Positions 25,101 to 34,823 are shown, numbered from the stretch's first letter. The stretch: 51,191 nt of DNA from Pseudomonas sp. CBZ-4 (GCF_000346755.1 NZ_ANNV01000162.1:1-51191); one strand, 5' to 3'. The notes: generated by a model not told the origin, from the letters alone. Numbers and translations are program-made.

Positions 25101-27033
25101 GCGGCCAACCCGGCAGTTCGCGGGCGATATGGGGGCTCCAGTAGGTGTCCTGGTCCACCGGCTTGTGGGCGCGCAGTTGTTCGGGGATCTCGGCGGCCTG
25201 CTGGTTCAGGCGCATGCGCTTGAGGGTGTCCTCCAGCAGGGGGGCGGCCAGGTTGTCGGTTTGCACGGCGCGCAGTGTGTCGTGGTCGAGGCCGCTGGTG
25301 GCAAGGATCTGTTGCTGTTGCGCAGGGCTGAACGGCCCCAGTTCGCGCAGGCGTCGGGCATCGCTCCAGGCGCGGGGGCTGGGGTTGCGGCGGATCGGCG
25401 GCGCATAGGCTTCGGCGCGGGTGGCATGCTGGATGCGATAGTCGCCGCTGGCCCCATCCGGCTTGAGCACGTAGTGCGCGCCCTCCATCGGCAGAATCTG
25501 CTGTCCGGCATGGGTATGTACACCCAACTCGTCGGGTGTGGAGTCGGCAGGCAACTGCAGGGCGTGCTGATACGGCTTCGGGTCCGGGTTCCACAGCCGT
25601 GTCTTGCCGTTGACCTCGACGGCCTTGAGCTGATTGACGAAGGCCGATTCAAGCAGCTTGCCGCCAACACTGAACGTCGCCAGTTGCACCACGTCGCTGA
25701 CGATGCCCACCAGGTGCCCGGCGGCTTCCTTGGCGTGGCCCCAGGCCAGGTCGGCCACGCCTTCGACCACTTCATCCAGCAGTTGGTAGGCGGTATAGGC
25801 CAGCATCACTTCCCCCAGCAGGGGCACGAATGGGGTCGCAACCAACAGCACGACATTCAGCGCGCTCTCGAGGATATGACTGAACGTGTCCCACCAGGCC
25901 CAGCGCGCACGGCGGTCGGCCTGCGCCGTGGACACCGCCTGCTCGCGGCCATCGTTGAGGATCTTGTTCAGAGCGGCCTGGTACAGCTGCGGCCACAGTT
26001 CGCCGTCGATGCGGCTGGCGCTGTAGGGCGCACGTTGCTGCAGGCCGTGGATAAATGCACGCTGCTGTTGGCGGTCGACAAATTGGCTGAAGAACTGGCG
26101 GTAGGTCGGGTCTTGCAGTTTTTTCGCCAACGCCTCGCGAAAGGCCAGGGTGCTGGGGTAGGCCTGTATTGCGCCGTGGGGGTCATGGGGGATGTACGCC
26201 ACCACCGGCGCGACATCCCGCGCCAGGTCGAGGTCGTTGGCAATCAACAGTACGCCGGTGAGCAGGGTGCCCATCAGGCGCAATCGATAGAACTGCGTCA
26301 CTGCGCGCTCACCCTTCACGGTGCGTTGCAGCAGGTGAAAGGTCGCAGGGTCGATCTCGCCGCGCAGTCGGGCCAGATGCGCTGCCGCGTTCAGGGCGGC
26401 TTGCTGGCTGGCGATCACTTGGGCTTGCAGGCTGTTCCTGTCGGCCTCCAGTGCCGGTTGCACATGTGTTTGCAAGTGCTTGGCGTAGTGGGCGCCGAGG
26501 TCCAGCTCGCGGCACAGCGTGACGAATTGCTCGATGCTCATGCGCGTGTGGTGCGCTTCGATGTTGAACTGACCGCGGGCGTCCGGCTGGCTGATGTAGC
26601 GCGAGCTGTCGGTGAAGCGTTCGTTGCTGGCAAAGTTTTGCAGGGCCGCGTTGAGCAGAGACAGGGTGCGGCTGGTGCTGCCCTGAAGAATGGTGCCGCG
26701 GCTGCTGACCAGAAACACATGGGTGGCGCGCACGTCCAGGGTCAGCCCGTACTGGTGTTGCAGTGCAGCGACCAGCAAGGGCTCGGCAAAGGTGTACACA
26801 TCCTGCAGGTCTTTCAAGCGCTGATCGACGCTGTTTTGCGCGGCCCAGGCCTGGGCATTGGCGGCCTTGAGCGGGGCGTGCAGGGCGGCGGGAGCGTGGC
26901 TCAGTTCGGGCAGCCGCTCCAGGGACGCCCGGCCCAGCGCTTGTGCCCGGTGCCAGGCGGTGGCGTGCAGCCAGTCGGGCAGGGTGTTTTTGATCAGTGC
27001 GTAATGCGGGCCTTTATCCGGTGTGGCAGGCAT
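22189..27033 (-). CDS. DUF6543 toxin-like protein with LRRs and NEL-type E3 ubiquitin ligase domain
   Basis: 1614 aa. The N-terminal half is the DUF6543 (dermonecrotic toxin) type, with VVAYIPHDPHGAIQAYPS and a long hydrophobic stretch at about residues 395-435 that could insert in membrane. The family motif RELPGWPQDWAILVYE follows. Leucine-rich repeats lie at about 1065-1220 (HLELAGNQL, SLSLRDNQLTRLP, LDLSDNRQL). The C-terminal ~350 residues resemble the NEL domain of IpaH/SspH effectors, with the proposed catalytic Cys1353 in NCADAG, keeping the Cys-x-Asp pair. NEL proteins transfer ubiquitin inside eukaryotic cells, so a host-directed effector is inferred. No secretion system is encoded in the window. 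The gene is divergent from the next toxin-like gene. Confidence 0.87.
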   Translation of the reverse strand: MPATPDKGPHYALIKNTLPDWLHATAWHRAQALGRASLERLPELSHAPAALHAPLKAANAQAWAAQNSVDQRLKDLQDVYTFAEPLLVAALQHQYGLTLDVRATHVFLVSSRGTILQGSTSRTLSLLNAALQNFASNERFTDSSRYISQPDARGQFNIEAHHTRMSIEQFVTLCRELDLGAHYAKHLQTHVQPALEADRNSLQAQVIASQQAALNAAAHLARLRGEIDPATFHLLQRTVKGERAVTQFYRLRLMGTLLTGVLLIANDLDLARDVAPVVAYIPHDPHGAIQAYPSTLAFREALAKKLQDPTYRQFFSQFVDRQQQRAFIHGLQQRAPYSASRIDGELWPQLYQAALNKILNDGREQAVSTAQADRRARWAWWDTFSHILESALNVVLLVATPFVPLLGEVMLAYTAYQLLDEVVEGVADLAWGHAKEAAGHLVGIVSDVVQLATFSVGGKLLESAFVNQLKAVEVNGKTRLWNPDPKPYQHALQLPADSTPDELGVHTHAGQQILPMEGAHYVLKPDGASGDYRIQHATRAEAYAPPIRRNPSPRAWSDARRLRELGPFSPAQQQQILATSGLDHDTLRAVQTDNLAAPLLEDTLKRMRLNQQAAEIPEQLRAHKPVDQDTYWSPHIARELPGWPQDWAILVYEKADLSGDHLRFGEADATRSLAISRDELNLGLLPERLVDSLDSSELTPLLGTLPEGRTQQIDALRNRLADHLAQRQGSLFAYFYRHSEDLVSERGLRLREACPGLPKSLVDHVLGQAWPEELNLLDTHKQLPLRLKNLAREWQLQARAAHAYQGFYDPQLLGPDTEQMLLDTLRIYSDSLEDCRIEIRQHTSIAKLRASAGPQNARTQRLLLKTDGHYEIHDNGQAREQPATDLFNAVLDALPPAKTQALGYTPGDGAALKRWMMDTLRAPPQRRQVLTDTALDQTPSRDTQALLQKPMHRAASWFCDLFPNSLERRVKALYPYADPAVIDTYLQSLDAPLQLRRFAARESEKDRLQEDLLEWVNAAPGDEPITLSQQRLTLARGMLRAWEANIETTAQTFSIRGVQLPGELGSLPLYANFDHLLHLELAGNQLLDSDMALLDHFPRLISLSLRDNQLTRLPQALRTMTSLTHLSCRDSTIQWDAADLAQLAELTRLQRLDLSDNRQLTRAPNLADLAQLHTVSLNNTGIQEWPDGLFEQTRPRGFELDLQNTAINHVPRFLPWSPEAEVVTWARLDRNHLTADAEQHLISYRLAAGLDPYRTYPPKGDSAYWVEKTPPQHQPELKDLWQDLEREQGAQGFFEVIKSLEFADLFETLANGEHHASGRAQMTDKVWRMLRAMHDDHALRSRLFLMASNPVNCADAGAQVFNSMGVEVRLAEIYRNPNPALRERELVELARGKSRLDRLNRFAQADIAQRIKPIAEGGQGLRYSSEVVGGVPGTVDEVEVYLAYQTALQERLKLPWISPHMSYRRSANVSPIQLENALDSVQVPEAGDGLMQGVMQQPFWDLYLRETYAPMFQASLDHANALLDPLDDLSFAQNQWANATAEQRLAQQPRLLALADALNVPHAEVLTGQPMSTATYERILAAGFTDDLPSQTDLARRLTREALQRLEAHEAGGA

Positions 27034-27206
27034 GGTGATGGACCTTGAGTCGTAGACAAGGCCAACAGCCTAGGAGGGCGGGGCGGGCGGCTGGGGTTAG
27101 ATAGTTACGGCATGGCGGGCATCGGCCTGTGGGGTATTTGTCTAGTGCGAGGCAGGGGCGGGAGGGCGCTACGGTGGGCCTTTGAACTCCACCGAGAATT
27201 GCGTTG

Positions 27207-30200
27207 ATGACCACCACCGACACCCGCCCGATTTCATTGCGCCAAACACATGTTGACCAGATCCGCAGCGTGTTTGACACCCCGCCTGCCCTCGCCACAG
27301 TGGCTGCTGACAGCGCCCAGGCCTACCTGGATGTGCATTTCGCCGAGGGCAAGTTCAACGCGGGGCATCTTGAAATAGCCGGGCCGAGCGGGCCATTTCG
27401 CTCGGTCACCGCGTGGGTCCTGGAACGCTTCGCCGCCGGGCGACCGACCTTGCTGGTGGAGCAGTATCATCGGGTGGCGACACGGGTGCGCGAGATCTAT
27501 GTGCCGAACCATCTCAGCCTGGCGCAGGTGGAGGTGCTGATCAACCGCTGCGGCACCCAGTTGCTGGGGTTGTACGCGCGGCGCCTGCAAGCCTGGTGGC
27601 GTGAAGCGTTGCCAGTGAATTTGACGCGCTGGGGCCACCTGTCCGATGCACTGCTGGAACTGCTCTACGACACCCCCCGGCCACCCGGCATGGGCGCGCA
27701 ACAGTTTGCCGTGGTGCTCCCTAAATCGCGGTTGTACCCCCGCCGGCCCAATCGCCTGTGGAGTGCCCACGGGCCGGCGCTGCGGGTGCAGACGGTGCAT
27801 GTGCGCAGCGGCGGCGCTACGCAGATGTTGCCGTTGCTGCTGTTCAGCCAGCCGTCCGGTCCTGGGGTGGTGTTGTTCAGTCCGGCCAGTGGCGTGCAGG
27901 TGCTGGATGACCTCGGCGCGGTACAAGCGTTGTTGCCGGCCCATGCCAGCCCGTTGCTTGCGCCCTTGGCGGGCGAATGGTTTGCGCTGGATGCCCAGGG
28001 CGATCCTTTCGACGCCCTGGCCGCCAGTTATTTGCAGCGCCAGTTGCTGGAAATCGCCAGCCTCGATCTCAAGGTGCCGCGCAGCGTCGAGGACTACCAG
28101 CGGCTGCTGGCGATCATCACCGACAGCCGCCGCTGGTTCGAGCCCGACCTCAGCACCCGCCAGCACTACCTGCGTGACCACCTGCCGCCGTGGCTGGCCC
28201 ATGCCGACAGCGACGCGTGCATCGACTACGCGCAGCTGCTCCAGGCCCTGGTGCTGGACCGCCAGCAGCACGGCTACCAGCATTTTCTGGACGATATTCC
28301 CACGTTGCGCAGCTATGCCGACGCGCGCCTGAAAGCCTGCCTGGGCAAAGAGCCCCGCACGGCAAACATTCATCCCGCCGATATCGCGTTGACCTTCGAG
28401 CGGGTCATCGCCGCCGCAGTGCCGGTGCCCGGCGGCTTCATCGCCGGTGAAGTGCACCGTGAGACCCTAAGCCTGACCGGCCTGGCCCTGGAAAACCTCG
28501 CCGGGCATGGCTACACCGCCAAGTCGATTCGCCTCAAGGACGCCACGGCCCCAGCCTGGCTGACGTATGCGCTGCTCAAGGCCTGCGTGACCGAGGCGGA
28601 TGTCGGCCAGGCCTACCCGGCGCTGCTGAAAAAACACCTGATCGATGATCAGGCGGACGCCACCCGCCGTTGTCGGCGCTTCAGCCAGCAGCTGCGCATT
28701 CAATTGCCGATGCAGGCGCTGGAGTGGCAGATCAAGGGTGAGCAGGGCATGACCCGTGACGGTTTTCGTCGGCTGCGGGCGGCTCTGCACGCCAGCGCCG
28801 ACGAGCGCAAGGTCGATGGCCGGGCGATGGCGCTGTGGCCGTTGGCGTTCAAGGCGACGGCGACCGCCACCGCAGACCGGGTGGCCAATATGTTCATCAT
28901 CGGCCCGCAGCAGGGCGAGGACGGGTGCCACCTGTTGTATCGCCCGCTGTTCGAGCCCACTCTGCAAGCGTTTACCTCGGAGGCGGCGTTGTTTGACGCG
29001 ATCCGGCAACCCGGCGCACTGCAGGACAGCGTATTGACCTGGATCGACGCGCAACGCCGGGCGGTGTACGCCAACAATGGTTTTCATGAGCCCCATGTGC
29101 GGCATTTCCTGCCGGGGGACGAATTCACCGCGTACCAGAAACCTGCGCCTGCGCAGTTGAGCAAGACCGTCTCCAGCCTCGACCCGGCGCACCAGTTGTT
29201 CAGCGCCATGGCCGAGGCACTGGTGACGCTGGCGGACCGGCAATCGGTGTCCAACGCCGAGCAACGCTGGGCCAGCCTCAAGCAGATTGGCTGGATGGTG
29301 TTTGGCACCCTGCAACCGTTGCTGTCGGGGCCACTGATGCTGGTGGGCTGGCTGGTGCAGTTGCTGGACACTGCCGAGCAGGATATCGCCGCGCTGCAAG
29401 GCACTGACCTGCAGGCCCGCAACATCGCGTTGATGGACATGCTGGCCAACCTGATGGTGGTGCTTGCGCACCAGGCCACACCCCAGGATGTGCGCCAGCA
29501 TGTGGCACTCGAACACCCGGTTTTTGCGCCCTTGGCCGTGGCGGACCCGGCCCCTGTGGCCCCTGTGCTCAGGCTGCCTCCCGTCGGCTTCACGGCGCCC
29601 ACCGGCTGGGCCAACGCGCGCAATGCCCTGACCCCGGCATTGCTGGCGCGGCTTCAGGGAATGAGCGTCAAAACCTTTGCCGAACCCTGGCCAAAAAACC
29701 TGCCCGGCGCGCACACAAGCGGGCCGTGGCAAGGCCTGTTACGTGACGCACAAAAGACCCCGCCGCAATGGGATGCGCTGGTGCGCGGCCGTCAATACCG
29801 CGTGCGGATGGAGGACGGGCGGGTGCGGGTGACCAGTGCCGATGGCAATCGCCTTGGCCCCTGGCTCAAAGCCGTCGCCCCGGGGGTGTGGGATGTGGAT
29901 CTGCAATTGCGCCTCAGCGGCGGGGCCGATGGTACCGCGCAAGCACCGGCCGACTCCCAGGTGCTGGACGCGCAGTACCGCCAAGCCATCACCGCGAGCG
30001 CACGCGCCCAGCGGGCCATGGAAATCGCGCGCAATCTCGCCGAGCAATCCTCGCACGCAATGGATGATGCGCAGCGCACGCGTGTCCTGGCCAGCTACTG
30101 CAAGGCCCTGGAAAGCAAGGTCGAGCACTCACGCAATGAGGTGCAATTGTTGCGGCGCTTGCGTGAGCTGGCGCCACGGCCGCGCTATGAACAGGAACTG

Positions 30201-31760
30201 AGTGAGCTGCTGTATTCGACGCTGCTCACCTTGCAACTCTTGGATAGCCAGATGCGCGCCCAGGTACAGCAAGCCAATGCCCGGCTGTTGCCCTTGTTGA
30301 GCGGGGGCGAGGAGGCCCACGCCGAGTTGAACCGGGGCATGCGTGAGCTGGCGGCCAGTTACGACAGCACCATTCACTGGCGCACCCAGGAGGCGAACTG
30401 CTTTGCTGAGCTGCGGCAAGTCCCCAGGTTCGGACGTGACAAGGCCCGCCAGGCCGCCGAGACAATCGCGCAGCGGCCCTCGATCCTCGATCTGCAATCC
30501 CTGCAATTGGGCACCTTGGCCGGGTTGGCTGTCGATGTCCCCGGCACCTTGTATGACCCCGAGTTGCTGGACAGCCTGATGCATACGTTTGAGCGTGCCC
30601 GCTGGGCCACACGTTCCCTGGCCGAACTGCCTCAACTGCACGCCAGCGACGCCCAGCAGATCGAATTGCTCGACAGCGTGGACCACGTCTTGGCGCAGAC
30701 CGACGACCGCATTGACCTCTGGCGGGCCACCGAGCCGGACCGGTTCGACGCCGAGTACCTGGGCAAGCTGCAGGCCTTGCTCGGCACCCTGCGCGAACAG
30801 GTGGAGCGGGACCTGGGCGAGCTGCTGGAACCGACATCACCGCAGGCGCCTGCGCAGCCCTCGCCACCCGCGGTGGTGACCCGGCGCAAGAAGATCATCC
30901 GTACGCGCAACCGCGATTTGATCGTGGTCGGTACCGAGGCCGAGGGCAGCAGGACCGCGCAGGTAACCGATGCGAGCGGCAGTGTCATCGGAACCTTCAC
31001 CGAAGAGCCGGACGGCGTGTGGGCGCAGCAGCTCGCGCCACAAACCCCGCGTACCGACCCGGAGCTGGGCAGTTTGTTGAAAACCGCCGACGTATTGTTG
31101 CAGGACGTTGAAGCAGACATCACCAAGGTCGAGGTGACGGCCTTGCAGGTCAAGGAACCCGCGTCACCGCAACACTTGTTGGAAGCCCAGGCGCGGCGCC
31201 GTTTGTGGGTGGCGGACGCGATCCAGAAGAAATTGCGCAGCCTGGAACACGCCCGCTTGGCGGCGTTGCAACAGGCCAGGGCGCGCAGTCTCGAAAGCCG
31301 ATTGCGGGCGGCCGTGGTGCGGTTGAACGAGGCCGGGTTAACCGCGCGAATCCGCGCAACCCTCGCGAAAAAAAACCAGCCGCTGACTCAAGACGAAGTG
31401 GCGTTCCTCGACCAGCACCATGAAGTCATGATTGTCCGCCGTGGCCCGCGTTCCCCGCTTAAAGGGCCGCCCCCGGAATACTTGCAGGAGTACGCGGTCA
31501 ACAATGCGCGCACAGGCGAGACCCTCGCGTTTGCCCATTTCCACTATAAAAAAAAAGGTGACCTCGATGACCACTTCACCGCCGCTCACCTCAAGACCGT
31601 CGAGCAGGTGCGCATGGGCCGCCAGGCCCAGGCCCAGGTCGAAGCCCAGGCGTTTTCCCGCATGCGCAGTGGTCAGAGTGGGCGGGTGCGGAAACTGCAG
31701 GTGCACCGTGCAGAGATCCAATTGCAGCTGGCGCGCAGGCTATTTTTCAGTGTCGATTGA
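27207..31760 (+). CDS. Large DUF6543 (dermonecrotic toxin-like) protein without NEL domain
   Basis: 1517 aa from ATG 27207; the preceding TTG is less likely. Stretches such as VDGRAMALWPLAFKATA, GCHLLYRPLFEPTLQAF and PGALQDSVLTWIDAQRRAVY are typical of the large Pseudomonas proteins labelled dermonecrotic toxin. A membrane-like segment (PLLSGPLMLVGWLVQLL) lies near residue 710. Later regions include a basic module RKKIIRTRNRDLIVVG and a helical, probably coiled segment (AIQKKLRSLEHARLAALQQ). The C-terminal QEYAVNNARTGETLAFAHFHY module looks conserved in this family. LRRs and the NEL Cys-x-Asp motif are absent, so activity is unknown. It is divergent from the first toxin gene, and its 3' end overlaps the convergent penicillin-binding-protein gene by 21 bases. 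Confidence 0.8.
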   Translation: MTTTDTRPISLRQTHVDQIRSVFDTPPALATVAADSAQAYLDVHFAEGKFNAGHLEIAGPSGPFRSVTAWVLERFAAGRPTLLVEQYHRVATRVREIYVPNHLSLAQVEVLINRCGTQLLGLYARRLQAWWREALPVNLTRWGHLSDALLELLYDTPRPPGMGAQQFAVVLPKSRLYPRRPNRLWSAHGPALRVQTVHVRSGGATQMLPLLLFSQPSGPGVVLFSPASGVQVLDDLGAVQALLPAHASPLLAPLAGEWFALDAQGDPFDALAASYLQRQLLEIASLDLKVPRSVEDYQRLLAIITDSRRWFEPDLSTRQHYLRDHLPPWLAHADSDACIDYAQLLQALVLDRQQHGYQHFLDDIPTLRSYADARLKACLGKEPRTANIHPADIALTFERVIAAAVPVPGGFIAGEVHRETLSLTGLALENLAGHGYTAKSIRLKDATAPAWLTYALLKACVTEADVGQAYPALLKKHLIDDQADATRRCRRFSQQLRIQLPMQALEWQIKGEQGMTRDGFRRLRAALHASADERKVDGRAMALWPLAFKATATATADRVANMFIIGPQQGEDGCHLLYRPLFEPTLQAFTSEAALFDAIRQPGALQDSVLTWIDAQRRAVYANNGFHEPHVRHFLPGDEFTAYQKPAPAQLSKTVSSLDPAHQLFSAMAEALVTLADRQSVSNAEQRWASLKQIGWMVFGTLQPLLSGPLMLVGWLVQLLDTAEQDIAALQGTDLQARNIALMDMLANLMVVLAHQATPQDVRQHVALEHPVFAPLAVADPAPVAPVLRLPPVGFTAPTGWANARNALTPALLARLQGMSVKTFAEPWPKNLPGAHTSGPWQGLLRDAQKTPPQWDALVRGRQYRVRMEDGRVRVTSADGNRLGPWLKAVAPGVWDVDLQLRLSGGADGTAQAPADSQVLDAQYRQAITASARAQRAMEIARNLAEQSSHAMDDAQRTRVLASYCKALESKVEHSRNEVQLLRRLRELAPRPRYEQELSELLYSTLLTLQLLDSQMRAQVQQANARLLPLLSGGEEAHAELNRGMRELAASYDSTIHWRTQEANCFAELRQVPRFGRDKARQAAETIAQRPSILDLQSLQLGTLAGLAVDVPGTLYDPELLDSLMHTFERARWATRSLAELPQLHASDAQQIELLDSVDHVLAQTDDRIDLWRATEPDRFDAEYLGKLQALLGTLREQVERDLGELLEPTSPQAPAQPSPPAVVTRRKKIIRTRNRDLIVVGTEAEGSRTAQVTDASGSVIGTFTEEPDGVWAQQLAPQTPRTDPELGSLLKTADVLLQDVEADITKVEVTALQVKEPASPQHLLEAQARRRLWVADAIQKKLRSLEHARLAALQQARARSLESRLRAAVVRLNEAGLTARIRATLAKKNQPLTQDEVAFLDQHHEVMIVRRGPRSPLKGPPPEYLQEYAVNNARTGETLAFAHFHYKKKGDLDDHFTAAHLKTVEQVRMGRQAQAQVEAQAFSRMRSGQSGRVRKLQVHRAEIQLQLARRLFFSVD

Positions 31761-34700
31761 AGCCAGTGGCGCACACAGGGTATGGCTGCCCGGTTGCAGG
31801 TACGGCAACAGAATCGGCGCCATGCCCTTGAGTACCTGCACGGGCAACGCCGAGGTAAAGGTGAACTGCTGCGCCGTGCGCCCCGGCACGTAGGCAGTGA
31901 GCGTGCCGAAGTGCTGCTCGCCCAGATAGAACACAAAGGTCGCGGTGCGGTTCAGCGACTTCGAACTGATCACTCGCCCGCCGGCGCCGATGGCCTCGAT
32001 GCGGTTGTCGCCGGTGCCGGTCTTGCCGCCCATGGCCAGCGGCGTGCCGTCGGCCAGTTTGAAACTGCCGGCCACGCGTTTGGCGGTACCGGCGTCCACC
32101 ACTTGGGACAGCGCGCCGCGCAAGGCCTGGGCGACCTCTATCGGCAGCACGCGCTTGCCGGGGGCCGGGTCATTGACCAGACGGGTTTCATAGGGGGTGT
32201 CGGCGGCAAAGTGCAGGCTGTCGATACGCAGCACTTTGTTGCGTACGCCATCGTTGAGGATGATCCCCATCAACTCGGCCAGGGCCGCCGGGCGGTCGCC
32301 AGAGCTGCCAATCGCGGTGGCCAGGGATGGCACCAGGTGATCGAAGGGGTAACCCACGGCCTGCCAGCGCTGATGAATATCCAGAAAGGCCTCGATCTCC
32401 AGCATGGTGCGGATGCGGCTGTCGCGGGCGCTCTGATGGCGGCTCTTGAACAGCCAGCTATAGACCTCCTGGCGCTCGAACTGGCTGGCCTTGACCACCT
32501 CGCTGAAGGTCGCTTCGGGGTGGTTGAGCAGGTAGCCGAGCAACCACAGGTCCAACGGGTGGACCTTGGCGATATAGCCCTGGTCGGGCAGGTCGTAGGC
32601 GCCGGGGCGATAGCTTTGGTACAGCCGCTCAAGGCGCTCGTCGCTGAGCTTTTCGTTGACCAGGTGCGAGCGCACAAAACGGTTGAAGCTGTCCTGGCTG
32701 GCCTCGGGCAACAGGTAGCGGTGGACGGCGGCGAGGCGGATGGGCGTAGGGCGCAGGCTGTCGAGGAAGGTGTCGAGCCGGGCCTGGGTGTCCTTCTTCT
32801 GGTACTTCTTCCAGAATTTCTGCAGGAATGCCGTGCCTTCGCGGTCGGCAAATTGCGCCAGGTATTCCTGGCGGCGCGGGTCGTTGTCGTCCTTGAGCAG
32901 TTGCGCGCTGTTGTTGGCGCCGGCGTAGGTGGTGTAGCGCACCACGTCGCGCATCAGGCGGATGAACGGCAGGTTGATCGACTCGCGCAGGGCATCGCGC
33001 AGGGTGGGGTTGCGAGCGTTGTCCTGGCTGCGGAAATTATGAAAGTGGTGCAGGCCGCCGCCGGTGAAAAAGCTTTCGCCGGGGCTGGCGGAGTACGTGC
33101 GGTCCAGCGCCGCGTCGAGCATCTTCGCCAGGCTTTTGTCCGGGCTTTGCAGCAGGTAGTCGACGGCCCAGCGGCTCAGGCGGTCCTGGGGGTCGAACTG
33201 GAGGTTTTTCAAGGCTGCCGGGGCCTGTGCGGCGTACTGCCCATGCAGTTCGGCGATGATTTGCAGGTAGGTGGTGAGCACCCGCAACTTGGCGGTGGAG
33301 CCCAGTTCCAGCTTGCTGCCTTCGTTGATGTCGAAGGGTTGGTCGGTGTTGTCGGTTTGCACCCGCACCCGGGCGCCGTCGAGGGTGAGCTCGAACAGGG
33401 TGAAGCTGTAGCGCACCAGGGGCGTGCTGGCCGGGGTCAGCAGGCGTTCGCCGAGCAGGCCGGTCTGGCGGGCGAACTCGGGGTCGGCCAGTTGCTTGAG
33501 GTAGGCGGTGACGTCCTGTTGCAACGGGCCTTGCAGGGTTGAAGTGGCGGACAGATCCAGGCGATCAAGGTCGTACAGCGGGCGTTGGAGCAAGGTGGCC
33601 AGGCGGCTGCGGGCGACGCTGATGCCTTTGTTGGTGTCGATCGGTTGCACGGTGGGTTGCAACTGCCAGTCGCGGTAGGTGACCTGCGCCGCCAGCGCCG
33701 CCGTGAGCAGGGCGGAATCAATCACGCCGTTTTGCGCCAGCAGGCGCAAATGACTGTCGGTGAGTTGCGCCAGTTCTTCGCGGCCTCGGGCCAGGTAATG
33801 GGAGGGCCGGCGCTGGGCGATGATCAGCGCCAGCACCTGGCGCAGAGCCAGGGCCTTGGGGGCAAGGTCCGGGCCCAGCAGTGCCTGGTTCACCTGATTG
33901 AAGTCGGCGCCGAACCATACCCGCAAACCCTCGGCCATGCCGTGTACTTCGCCGTGGCCGGGCACGGCGGACAGCGGCACGCTGTTGAGGTAGTCGCGCA
34001 CGATGGTTTGCCGCGCCACCAACGTGTCCGGCCCGGCTTGATAGGCGCGCACACCGGCAGAAAACATCTGCCGCAGTTTTTCGCCGCCGGACAGCGTCAG
34101 GCCGTCCGGGGAGTGGCGGTATTTTTCCAATTGGGTCGCCAAGGTGCTGCCGCCTGCGCTCTGGCCGGGCAGGTGGAGGATTTTCGCAAGTTGCGACCAG
34201 GCCGCCTTGGCGAAGCGTGGCCAGTCTACCGCCGGGTTGGCCTGGGGCTGGGCGGGGTCGAGCAGGTCGCGGTTTTCGATGAACAGCAAACTGTCCACCA
34301 CCAGCGGCGGGATCGTGGCGAAGCGGGCATAGAGTTGCTGCGGGTAGGTGTATTGATACAGCGGCTGCGCGCGGCAGTCGGTGATCGCCAGGCCGGCCTG
34401 GCTTTTTTCGGCATAGGGTACGAACAGGCCTTTGGCGGTGTAATCCATCAGCCCGGGGGAAAAGCGCACCTGGGATTCAACCAGGTAACCGCGCTTGAGC
34501 AGCCGCGCGAGGAAGCCCTCCAGGTCGCTGTAGCCCAGGCGGCGGTCAAACGGTCCTGCACCGGGGTAGACCATGGCGTCGCTGGGGCCGGGTTGCACGC
34601 GGTAGGTGAGGTCGCTGGCCAGGCGGCTCAAGTGTTCGGCTTGCAGGCGCGAGGTGCGTACTTCCTTGGCGGCGGCAAAGCCGAGGGCAATCAACGCCAT

Positions 34701-34823
34701 CAGCAGCACCAGCCAGATCAGGCGGCGGGTGTAGCGGGGGTTTTTCGCGGGCAACGGCGCCGGGGTCTCACTGCTGCGATGCTGCGCAGCCTGGTTCGAG
34801 TCGGTTTGCCACAGTGCGCCCAT
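31740..34823 (-). CDS. Bifunctional PBP-like transglycosylase/transpeptidase
   Basis: 1027 aa, one membrane anchor (about residues 34-52, WLVLLMALIALGFAAA), periplasmic body. The glycosyltransferase-51 region keeps an Glu in FIENRDLL, AGGSTLATQLEKYRHSP and the DYLNSVPLSAVPGHGEVHGMAEGL stretch, but the usual EDRRF reads ENRDL and other parts differ, so activity is uncertain. The transpeptidase region shows SxxK (STAK, about residue 509), SxN (SIN) and KTG (GGKTGTGD, about 934), so acylation by beta-lactams is plausible. It is longer than typical PBP1a and belongs to a divergent transglycosylase-domain family known in pseudomonads. It lies between toxin genes, with no clear functional tie. Start ATG 34823. 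Confidence 0.82.
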   Translation of the reverse strand: MGALWQTDSNQAAQHRSSETPAPLPAKNPRYTRRLIWLVLLMALIALGFAAAKEVRTSRLQAEHLSRLASDLTYRVQPGPSDAMVYPGAGPFDRRLGYSDLEGFLARLLKRGYLVESQVRFSPGLMDYTAKGLFVPYAEKSQAGLAITDCRAQPLYQYTYPQQLYARFATIPPLVVDSLLFIENRDLLDPAQPQANPAVDWPRFAKAAWSQLAKILHLPGQSAGGSTLATQLEKYRHSPDGLTLSGGEKLRQMFSAGVRAYQAGPDTLVARQTIVRDYLNSVPLSAVPGHGEVHGMAEGLRVWFGADFNQVNQALLGPDLAPKALALRQVLALIIAQRRPSHYLARGREELAQLTDSHLRLLAQNGVIDSALLTAALAAQVTYRDWQLQPTVQPIDTNKGISVARSRLATLLQRPLYDLDRLDLSATSTLQGPLQQDVTAYLKQLADPEFARQTGLLGERLLTPASTPLVRYSFTLFELTLDGARVRVQTDNTDQPFDINEGSKLELGSTAKLRVLTTYLQIIAELHGQYAAQAPAALKNLQFDPQDRLSRWAVDYLLQSPDKSLAKMLDAALDRTYSASPGESFFTGGGLHHFHNFRSQDNARNPTLRDALRESINLPFIRLMRDVVRYTTYAGANNSAQLLKDDNDPRRQEYLAQFADREGTAFLQKFWKKYQKKDTQARLDTFLDSLRPTPIRLAAVHRYLLPEASQDSFNRFVRSHLVNEKLSDERLERLYQSYRPGAYDLPDQGYIAKVHPLDLWLLGYLLNHPEATFSEVVKASQFERQEVYSWLFKSRHQSARDSRIRTMLEIEAFLDIHQRWQAVGYPFDHLVPSLATAIGSSGDRPAALAELMGIILNDGVRNKVLRIDSLHFAADTPYETRLVNDPAPGKRVLPIEVAQALRGALSQVVDAGTAKRVAGSFKLADGTPLAMGGKTGTGDNRIEAIGAGGRVISSKSLNRTATFVFYLGEQHFGTLTAYVPGRTAQQFTFTSALPVQVLKGMAPILLPYLQPGSHTLCAPLASIDTEK

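Noticed and set aside
24856..27048. 730-codon plus-strand frame opposite the first NEL toxin gene
   Set aside because: Same antisense effect; translation has no recognisable domain, while the minus strand has LRR and NEL motifs.
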